Assembly: GCA_003662515.1 (NCBI GenBank)
Contig: QMYF01000022.1
Location: forward strand, 1 to 7,117
Direction: 5' to 3'
Length of the DNA: 7,117 nt
From: Candidatus Hecatellales archaeon
GTDB taxonomy: Archaea > Thermoproteota > Bathyarchaeia > Hecatellales > Hecatellaceae
Shown here: one piece after another, positions 1-3,895 of the stretch
Layout of the letters: the number at the start of each line of letters is the position of its first letter
Numbering within the stretch: position 1 is the stretch's first letter
Notes under the pieces: model-generated
Database searches by the model: none
The model's input: only the letters and a program-made list of their open reading frames with translations
Told to the model about the DNA's origin: nothing
Program-made: the position numbers and the translations under genes

Positions 1-416
1 CCGCCTGGAAGCTTCATAGAGGAAACCTTCTCAACCTTCCTTAAAATTTCAAGTCTAACCTTCCAGTCTTGGAAATGTTTCTTCAAGGCTTTTTCAACGG
101 CTTTCCGCCGAGGCCTACGCGATAAAACCACTAGTATGGGAGTTTTAAGCCTGCTGTAAATTTCCTCTGGATCCATCACGTTGAAACCCGCGTAGGCGAG
201 GGAGGACAGCATAATAAGGTCTGTCTCCTCTTTCCAGGGTTCAACCATTTCTACAAGTTTTTTCGTGGCGTCCAGCCCGTCAACAGTAATCAGGCTTAAG
301 GAAACCTTCAGAATGGTGGAATTCGAGGTTAATACGCCTAGGAGGAGGCATTTTCCCCTTTTGGAGGTAGGGAAGGCGCCATCCTCGAAAGCTGCAACTT
401 TGAGGCTGCCCTTCAA
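1..416 (-). CDS. DUF99/UPF0215 family protein (endonuclease V-like fold), partial
   Basis: This gene runs off the left edge of the window; 138 residues of the N-terminal part are visible, and family members are usually somewhat under 200. Recognisable family landmarks are an N-terminal strand ending in FEDGAF (residues 10-15), a hydrophobic strand CLLLGVL (23-29), ITVDGLDAT (43-51), LAYAGFNVMD (73-82) and TPILVVLSRRP (92-102). DUF99 is an archaeal family related to endonuclease V (RNase H-like fold) and described as a candidate nucleic acid repair enzyme, but its function is not settled. The only usual start codon between the upstream stop and the first motif is TTG at 416-414, giving MKGSLKVAAF, which fits the family N-terminus. 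It is divergent from the HAD gene across about 71 bp. Oddity: the Asp that I recall in the third conserved block (LDG before AGFN) is replaced by Ser (LSS, residues 70-72). The family call is firm; catalytic activity is uncertain. Confidence 0.85.
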   Translation of the reverse strand, partial: MKGSLKVAAFEDGAFPTSKRGKCLLLGVLTSNSTILKVSLSLITVDGLDATKKLVEMVEPWKEETDLIMLSSLAYAGFNVMDPEEIYSRLKTPILVVLSRRPRRKAVEKALKKHFQDWKVRLEILRKVEKVSSMKLPG

Positions 417-449
417 AGCCTGTCGAAAAAGAATTATCGGCTTAAAGGC

Positions 450-465
450 GAATAAAGTTTAATTT
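450..465 (-). promoter_or_regulatory. candidate TATA box for the DUF99 gene
   Basis: The minus strand carries an AT-rich block reading AAATTAAACTTTATTCG. It is about 35-48 nt upstream of the TTG start at 416, the right place for an archaeal TATA element with a short leader. The core AAAGTTTAATTT (+ strand, 454-465) recurs exactly at 4890-4901 ahead of the eL20 gene, which supports a promoter role. Which of the two divergent genes it serves is inference. Confidence 0.35.
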
Positions 466-470
466 GCCAG

Positions 471-478
471 GGTGGAGG
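471..478 (+). promoter_or_regulatory. ribosome binding site deciding the HAD start
   Basis: GGTGGAGG lies 9 nt before the TTG at 488 and matches archaeal anti-Shine-Dalgarno pairing. It sits inside the reading frame that would follow the earlier TTG at 464, so it argues for the TTG at 488 as the true start. Confidence 0.55.
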
Positions 479-487
479 CCGCCCAGG

Positions 488-1213
488 TTGGAGCATGTTA
501 AAGCTATTCTCTTCGACTGTGTTGGAACGCTTTTCCGGGTGGAAGCCGACCATGGACTTCAGCTTAAGCTTCTCCATGAAAGGCTTAAGGCTGAAGGCTT
601 CAATCTCAACTATCAAACCTTCATGGAAGCCTACCGTAAAGCTTACGCCAAATACTGGAAGATTCGTAGGGAGGAGTTGAAAGAGGTTTCCAACATGGTT
701 TGGGTGGCTGAAGCCCTCCGTCTGGCAGGCTTAGAAGCCTCCAGCCGAGACCCCGCCATTGAAAGAGCCGTCAAAGACTACTTTCAACCCTACCTTGAAG
801 CCGTTAAACCCGTGGAATGTCTTCCAAGCCTTTTTGAAGAGCTGAAAGAGCAGTTTAAACTGGGCGTAGTAACAAATTTCACCTATGCCCCAGCCATGAG
901 GGAGATTCTCTCCAGCATTGGCGTGGTCAACTTTCTGGATGTGGTGGCTATCTCCCAGGAGGTTGGCTGGCGGAAGCCTCACCCGAAAATCTTCAAGGCT
1001 GCCCTTAAAGGCTTAAAGGTGAACCCTGAAGAGGCCTTGTTGGTGGGAGATGACCCCCACGACGACGTCGCCGGAGCCAAAAAGATGGGAATTAAAGCAG
1101 TCTTGGTTTTTAAGCCTGGAAACGCGGATAAAAGGTTTTCTGAAGGTGAGGTTTCACCCGACTTCCAGCTTCCCTCCGTTTGCAGCCTTAAAAATATCTT
1201 AGGTAGGGGTTAG
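488..1213 (+). CDS. HAD-superfamily hydrolase, subfamily I with helical cap
   Basis: The 241-residue product is a haloacid dehalogenase-fold protein. Motif I is FDCVGTLF with the nucleophile D10, motif II is VVTNF (T129), motif III is the Lys of GWRKPHP (K163), and motif IV is VGDDPHDDVAG (D188, D189, D193). The segment between motifs I and II, about residues 20-115, is helical and forms a C1-type cap. The second Asp of the phosphatase signature DxDGT is Val here (DCVGT). L-2-haloacid dehalogenases have Tyr at that place, and REG-2-like HADs also depart from Asp, so an ordinary phosphatase role is doubtful; the substrate cannot be named. An upstream TTG at 464 would add eight residues, but the TTG at 488 starts directly at the fold (MEHVKAILFD) and has a well-placed RBS. 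The 3' end overlaps the convergent metallo-hydrolase gene by 26 bp. The family call is certain, the function open. Confidence 0.87.
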   Translation: MEHVKAILFDCVGTLFRVEADHGLQLKLLHERLKAEGFNLNYQTFMEAYRKAYAKYWKIRREELKEVSNMVWVAEALRLAGLEASSRDPAIERAVKDYFQPYLEAVKPVECLPSLFEELKEQFKLGVVTNFTYAPAMREILSSIGVVNFLDVVAISQEVGWRKPHPKIFKAALKGLKVNPEEALLVGDDPHDDVAGAKKMGIKAVLVFKPGNADKRFSEGEVSPDFQLPSVCSLKNILGRG

Positions 1214-1814
1214 ACTCTTTTTCGTAGCCCAGCATGGTTGCAGGCCCATGGCCAGGGTAAACTTTAAGCCAGTCCGGGAGGGCTGCAATCCTATGTTTAA
1301 GTGAGTAGGCCAATTTTTGGAAGGAGCCTCCTGGAAGGTCTGTCCGCCCCACACTCCCCGCGAAGAGGGTGTCCCCCGTGAAAATCTCCTTCTCGCCGAG
1401 CAGGCAGATGCTACCTGGCGTGTGGCCGGGCGTGTGGAGAACCTTAAGCTTAAACTTTCCAACCTTAAGCTCGTCGCCTTCCTCAAGAAGCTTGTCCGCC
1501 TTGGGTGAACGGTAATGGAGGCCGAAGAGGACGGAAAGGTTCAGCTCAGGCTCTACAAGGGCTTCACTATCCTCCCTGTGGATGAGCAGGGGAACGTTTA
1601 AAGCCTCCTTAAGCTCCCCGTTAGCCGCAATATGGTCGTAATGGCCATGACTGTTAACAATATATTCCACTTCAACGTTTAACTCCTCAACGGCTTTCAG
1701 AATGAGGTTGCCTTCACCTCCTGGATCCAGAATTAAGGCTTTCCCTGTCTCCTCGCAGTAGATAATGTAGCAGTTGGTGGCTATTGGGCCTACCACCAGT
1801 GTTCTAACCTTCAA
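1188..1814 (-). CDS. metallo-beta-lactamase-fold hydrolase, glyoxalase II-like
   Basis: The 208-residue product carries every metal ligand of the class. The HxHxDH motif is at residues 56-61 (HGHYDH), followed by H131 in HTPGHTPGS, the bridging D148 in FTGDTLF and H189 in VYPGHGP. The start GPIATNCYI and the block GSVGRTDLPGG are typical of the short hydroxyacylglutathione hydrolase-like (GloB/YcbL-type) group, which binds two metal ions. The true substrate is probably a thioester, but glutathione is absent from most archaea, so glyoxalase II activity proper should not be assumed. The start is TTG at 1814, which gives the expected family N-terminus (MKVRTLVVGP); a weak purine tract lies upstream. 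It is divergent from the NfeD-like gene, with 102 bp between them, and overlaps the HAD gene tail to tail. No signal peptide is seen, so it is cytoplasmic. Confidence 0.9.
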   Translation of the reverse strand: MKVRTLVVGPIATNCYIIYCEETGKALILDPGGEGNLILKAVEELNVEVEYIVNSHGHYDHIAANGELKEALNVPLLIHREDSEALVEPELNLSVLFGLHYRSPKADKLLEEGDELKVGKFKLKVLHTPGHTPGSICLLGEKEIFTGDTLFAGSVGRTDLPGGSFQKLAYSLKHRIAALPDWLKVYPGHGPATMLGYEKESNPYLRYF

Positions 1815-1832
1815 GTTTCCCAGATCTCCGAC

Positions 1833-1850
1833 GGCTTAAAGGATAAAGCC
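1833..1850. promoter_or_regulatory. inverted repeat over the candidate MBL-gene TATA region
   Basis: GGCTT (1833-1837) and AAGCC (1846-1850) form a 5-bp inverted repeat with an 8-nt centre. On the minus strand the interval reads CTTTATCCTTTAA, an AT-rich element about 22-34 nt upstream of the MBL start, suitable as a TATA box. A repeat over a promoter could be an operator, but GGCTT/AAGCC words are very common throughout this window, so chance is a fair explanation. Confidence 0.25.
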
Positions 1851-1877
1851 TTCAGCCAAAATAAGGTTAACGTGCAA

Positions 1878-1885
1878 CTTTAAAC
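1878..1885 (+). promoter_or_regulatory. candidate TATA box for the NfeD-like gene
   Basis: CTTTAAAC lies about 32-39 nt ahead of the ATG at 1917. TATA-to-start spacing in archaea (about 25 nt) would put transcription near 1907 and leave a leader of roughly 10 nt. This is a match in sequence and position only. Confidence 0.35.
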
Positions 1886-1916
1886 TTGAAAACCGCGAAA
1901 TTTTATCCCTGGGAAG

Positions 1917-2354
1917 ATGGCTGAAAAAGTGAAGCTTAAAGTTTTGGCAGCTGTTTTCCTCGCCTCCCTAGACGAAATTATCGCTGCCAGCCTACTTCTT
2001 TTCCTCCTACCCCACCTAGGCTTTCCTGTTCCACCGCTCTACGCCGCCTCCATTCTAGGCGGCCTAGCCTTCCTCTCCTACCTTCTCTACCTGATAATTA
2101 AGCCCGCCCTCCTGAAGCCTCCAGCAGTGGGAGCCGAAGCCATGGTAGGCTTAAAAGGCGAAGCTTTAACCAGCCTCACCCCGCGAGGCTTCATCACCCT
2201 TCAAGGGGAAATCTGGAGAGCTCTATCGCTAGACGGGGAGATAGAGGCTGGAGAACCCGTAAGGGTGGAGGCTGTGGAAGGCTTAACGGTTAAGGTTAGA
2301 AGGGCTAACCGGCAGTCTCAGGCACCTTATAATAGAAGTACTTCCCGTCTTTGA
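1917..2354 (+). CDS. short NfeD-family membrane protein
   Basis: The 145-residue product has two hydrophobic segments, about residues 9-32 and 41-62, followed by a soluble domain at about 71-130. The pattern VGLKGEALTSL, TPRGFITLQGEIW, RALS, then GEPVRVEAVEGLTVKV is the OB-fold-like NfeD C-terminal domain. Short NfeD proteins lack the ClpP-like protease domain and in other organisms work next to a stomatin/SPFH protein in membrane quality control. No such partner is in this window. The ATG at 1917 is the natural start just before the first membrane segment. The last 15 or so residues are polar, unlike the family, and lie over the 3' end of the opposite winged-helix gene (50-bp overlap), so the functional domain ends about where that gene begins. 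The family call is good; the partner is unknown. Confidence 0.82.
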   Translation: MAEKVKLKVLAAVFLASLDEIIAASLLLFLLPHLGFPVPPLYAASILGGLAFLSYLLYLIIKPALLKPPAVGAEAMVGLKGEALTSLTPRGFITLQGEIWRALSLDGEIEAGEPVRVEAVEGLTVKVRRANRQSQAPYNRSTSRL

Positions 2355-2742
2355 GGATTCGCCTCAGGAAGCCTCTGTTTACAAGCCTCTTCAAGTAAAC
2401 TGTTATGTTGCTAGGCGAATCGGGAACACCATTAACCTCTAAAGCCTTAGTCACCTCGGAGAGGCTTCTAGGCGTAGCACCCCACTGCGTATTAAAAATC
2501 GCCTGCAGGTTTTCCATGGTGCTTTTCGCAGGCTTAATAACCGGGTATCCCTCCGCCTCCTCGAAGGCAGGCTTAAAAGGCTTCATAGAGAACTTTTCCG
2601 AAAGCCTCTCAACAAGCTGGCCCATAACGTCTATTTCCGACAAGTGTTCTCCCACCAAACCTTCACAAGACACTTCTAGGGGTCCAAGTTTGACCGTTAG
2701 CCTTGCTTTCACCTTTCCCTCAGCCTTTTCAGCTTCGTCCAT
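2305..2742 (-). CDS. winged-helix DNA-binding protein with a novel N-terminal region
   Basis: The 145-residue product has a C-terminal winged helix at about residues 73-141: a first helix (STMENLQAIFNTQ), a second helix (SLSEVTKALE), a recognition helix (SPSNITVYLKRLVNRG) and a wing (LRRILKDGKYFYYKV). It is likely a transcription regulator of the archaeal winged-helix type. Residues 9-35 look like two short beta strands (KARLTVKLGPLEVSCEG), followed by a helix at about 38-50 and a Pro/Lys-rich linker; I do not recognise this part as a named domain. The ATG at 2742 is preceded by AGGTG at a suitable distance. Upstream is a 164-bp AT-rich region shared with the divergent small basic protein gene, where the regulator may act on itself and on its neighbour (inference). 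The 3' end overlaps the NfeD-like gene by 50 bp. No ligand-binding domain is evident. Confidence 0.75.
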   Translation of the reverse strand: MDEAEKAEGKVKARLTVKLGPLEVSCEGLVGEHLSEIDVMGQLVERLSEKFSMKPFKPAFEEAEGYPVIKPAKSTMENLQAIFNTQWGATPRSLSEVTKALEVNGVPDSPSNITVYLKRLVNRGFLRRILKDGKYFYYKVPETAG

Positions 2743-2776
2743 GATTTTTGCACCTACAAATTATTCTCTTTTTGAC

Positions 2777-2784
2777 ATATATTT
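2777..2784 (-). promoter_or_regulatory. candidate TATA box for the winged-helix gene
   Basis: The minus strand reads AAATATAT here, 35-42 nt upstream of the ATG at 2742. A start of transcription near 2752 would give a leader of about 10 nt that still contains the GGTG binding site. The fit to archaeal TATA spacing is good. Confidence 0.45.
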
Positions 2785-2858
2785 AGCCTTTTTAGGTTTA
2801 TTTTTCCAGTTGTTCGTTTACATTTTGCAAATTTTTAGTGTTATGGAAATTAAAAGTG

Positions 2859-2866
2859 TTTAAATA
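2859..2866 (+). promoter_or_regulatory. candidate TATA box for the small basic protein gene
   Basis: TTTAAATA sits 41-48 nt before the TTG at 2907. Transcription would begin near 2888, leaving a leader of about 19 nt that includes the AGGTG ribosome binding site at 2896-2900. The surrounding 2743-2906 region is the most AT-rich in the window and holds no gene. Confidence 0.45.
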
Positions 2867-2895
2867 ATTTGGTCCATATTAATACCGTGGTAGCC

Positions 2896-2900
2896 AGGTG
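2896..2900 (+). promoter_or_regulatory. ribosome binding site of the small basic protein gene
   Basis: AGGTG lies 6 nt before the TTG at 2907, the best spacing available. An alternative in-frame GTG at 2916 would be 15 nt away. The site supports both the reality of the short gene and its TTG start. Confidence 0.55.
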
Positions 2901-2906
2901 TAAAGA

Positions 2907-3059
2907 TTGGTTAAAGTGAAAATTGAAGGCGAAGGGTTGAACATAGAGAAAGAGGTCGACGAGGAAACAGCCAACGTGATTATAGGGTTAATTTTCGGCT
3001 TCAAAAAGCCGCGAGGCAGACGCCGCTCCACGGAAACATCTGCAAAGAAGAAACGGTAA
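2907..3059 (+). CDS. small basic protein of 50 residues, unknown function
   Basis: A 51-codon frame (50 residues) starts with TTG at 2907 and ends at TAA 3057-3059. It begins with a charged beta-like stretch (MVKVKIEGEGLNIEKEVDEE), goes through a short hydrophobic patch (ANVIIGLIFGF, residues 22-32) and ends in a strongly basic tail in which 10 of the last 18 residues are Lys or Arg. I do not recognise the family. The patch is too short for a clear membrane span; a nucleic acid- or ribosome-binding role is possible but is inference. Support for coding comes from a well-spaced RBS, a TATA-like element at the right distance, and a pyrimidine/T-rich tract just after the stop. The first 20 residues resemble the N-terminal strands of the divergent winged-helix protein, so the two may share a domain. 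A minus-strand frame across the same DNA also crosses the tRNA gene and is rejected. Confidence 0.65.
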   Translation: MVKVKIEGEGLNIEKEVDEETANVIIGLIFGFKKPRGRRRSTETSAKKKR

Positions 3060-3074
3060 ACCTGGCAGAAAATA

Positions 3075-3099
3075 TTTCCCTTCTTCTCCCTTTTTTCTC
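3075..3099 (+). terminator. pyrimidine/T-rich tract, candidate terminator
   Basis: About 16 nt after the stop of the small basic protein gene the + strand becomes almost purely pyrimidine and includes six T in a row (3091-3096). Archaeal RNA polymerase stops at such T-rich tracts without needing a hairpin. It would also stop transcription before it runs antisense through the tRNA gene. Confidence 0.45.
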
Positions 3100-3145
3100 G
3101 AGGCTTTAACGGGCAGCCACGGTTATGTTTAAAATTTTTTGAGGG

Positions 3146-3287
3146 TGGTGGGGCCGACCGGATTTGAACCGGCGACCTACGGGTTTCCCCTGCGCTCCAG
3201 CTCTTCTTCATCCCTCAAAGAGGGTCTGCATACCCGTAGCTTTCGCGAGCTGGAGCCCGTCGTCCTACCTGGCTGGACTACGGCCCC
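3146..3287 (-). tRNA. tRNA-Trp (CCA anticodon) with a 65-nt intron and encoded CCA end
   Basis: The minus strand folds as a complete tRNA. The acceptor stem is GGGGCCG (3287-3281) with CGGCCCC (3156-3150). The D arm is GTCC/GGAC with loop AGCCAGGTA. The anticodon stem is ACGGG with CCCGT (3183-3179). The T arm is GCCGG-TTCAAAT-CCGGT, the discriminator is A (3149), and CCA is encoded at 3148-3146. After removal of 3185-3249 the anticodon loop is CTCCAGA, with CCA at 3253-3251 reading the Trp codon UGG. A G15-C48 Levitt pair is possible. The intron is at 37/38, the standard archaeal site. An A discriminator fits archaeal tRNA-Trp. The gene is divergent from the Nudix gene, with 109 bp between them; no convincing promoter was found in that gap, only weak TATA-like candidates. 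Confidence 0.93.
3185..3249 (-). other. tRNA-Trp intron at position 37/38
   Basis: The boundaries follow from the mature fold. A bulge-helix-bulge can be drawn: exon CUCC (3255-3252) pairs with intron GGGG (3190-3187), a 3-nt bulge AA|A leads into the CCCGT strand with cleavage after its second base, and on the 5' side AG|C forms the other bulge. The helix on the intron side of that bulge is imperfect, so the motif is relaxed. Inside are a CCCTC-TTT-GAGGG hairpin (3224-3212) and two stretches complementary to the exons: 3203-3194 pairs with 3256-3247 over 10 bp, and 3239-3232 pairs with 3184-3177 over 8 bp. Removal would be by the archaeal splicing endonuclease. Confidence 0.85.
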
Positions 3288-3359
3288 AAACTAGGGCTTT
3301 CAGTTTTAGGCCACCCCCACCAACCTAAACCATAACCTAAGCTGTTTTTAAGCTCTTCG

Positions 3360-3377
3360 CCTCCTATCTTTAGGAGG
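3360..3377 (+). promoter_or_regulatory. hairpin holding an AGGAGG site in the Nudix leader
   Basis: CCTCCTA (3360-3366) and TAGGAGG (3371-3377) form a perfect 7-bp stem with loop TCTT. The 3' arm contains the strongest Shine-Dalgarno-like word in the area, but it ends 19 nt before the Nudix ATG, too far for direct use. A weaker GAGG at 3389-3392 is nearer, 4 nt from the ATG. Whether the hairpin regulates anything is unknown. Confidence 0.35.
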
Positions 3378-3396
3378 AAGGCGGGGTTGAGGCTTC

Positions 3397-3867
3397 ATGG
3401 CTGAAGACCCGAGGGAGTATCCTTCGAGACCTCTGGTGGGTGTAGGCGGCCTCATAGTAGACGAGAATGGGCGTGTTTTACTGGTTAAGAGGGCTTTTGA
3501 CCCGGGGAAGGGTTTATGGGCGGTTCCCGGCGGAACCCCGGAGGTTGGGGAAACCTTAAAGGAGGCTTTAGTAAGGGAGGTTGAAGAAGAGACAGGCGTT
3601 AAAATCCAAGTGGAAAAACTCATAGACGTTTTCGACCTCATAGTTAACGACGAGAAAGGAAAAGTTAGATACCATTTTGTTTTGGTGGATTTTCTGGCTA
3701 AACCTTTAACTGGGGAAGTTAGGCCAAGCTTTGAAACACCTGAGGTGAGATGGGTCGGCCTTAAAGAGCTTAAAAATTATCCCTTGACTGCTACTACGAG
3801 GAGGCTGATAAACCTAGCCCTGGAAAAAGGTATTCTGAAGGGGGGAGTAAACAACGTTTACGGCTAG
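3397..3867 (+). CDS. Nudix hydrolase, ADP-ribose pyrophosphatase-like
   Basis: The 156-residue product contains a complete Nudix box, GX5EX7REUXEEXGU, starting at about residue 46 (G-TPEVG-E, seven residues, then REVEEETGV). The Glu residues of REVEEE bind the divalent metal. Before it lies the usual first strand and turn (VGVGGLIVDENGRVLLVKR), and the WAVPGGTPE block leads into the box. Nudix enzymes cleave nucleoside diphosphates linked to another group; the length and N-terminal layout fit ADP-ribose or related nucleotide-sugar hydrolases, but the substrate cannot be fixed from sequence. The ATG at 3397 is the first usable start, since an in-frame TGA lies three codons upstream. The radical SAM gene follows on the same strand with little or no gap, so the two are probably co-transcribed. 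Confidence 0.9.
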   Translation: MAEDPREYPSRPLVGVGGLIVDENGRVLLVKRAFDPGKGLWAVPGGTPEVGETLKEALVREVEEETGVKIQVEKLIDVFDLIVNDEKGKVRYHFVLVDFLAKPLTGEVRPSFETPEVRWVGLKELKNYPLTATTRRLINLALEKGILKGGVNNVYG

Positions 3868-3895
3868 GAAGGTTGCCAGCGGCTTCTCCTGCCTC

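Noticed and set aside
265..462. Plus-strand 65-codon frame near the left end
   Set aside because: It lies opposite the clearly conserved DUF99 coding sequence and shows no family features.
464..487. TTG at 464 as the HAD start
   Set aside because: It would place the strong GGTGGAGG site inside the coding region and add eight residues (MPGWRPPR) not expected before the first HAD strand.
2405..2863. Plus-strand 152-codon frame
   Set aside because: It is the reverse shadow of the winged-helix gene and extends into its AT-rich promoter.
2871..2890. Palindromic operator near GGTCCATATTAATACC
   Set aside because: Only the central ATTAAT and a 3-bp GGT/ACC arm match, which is not above chance in AT-rich DNA.
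2879..3211. Open frame of 110 codons on the minus strand
   Set aside because: It runs antisense to the small basic protein gene and through part of the tRNA-Trp gene, with no domain-like sequence; an intact plus-strand gene with an RBS fits better.
3288..3360. Promoter of the tRNA-Trp gene
   Set aside because: Two TATA-like words exist on the minus strand (near 3303-3310 and 3343-3351), but one is too close to the tRNA and the other rather far; neither is convincing enough to list.
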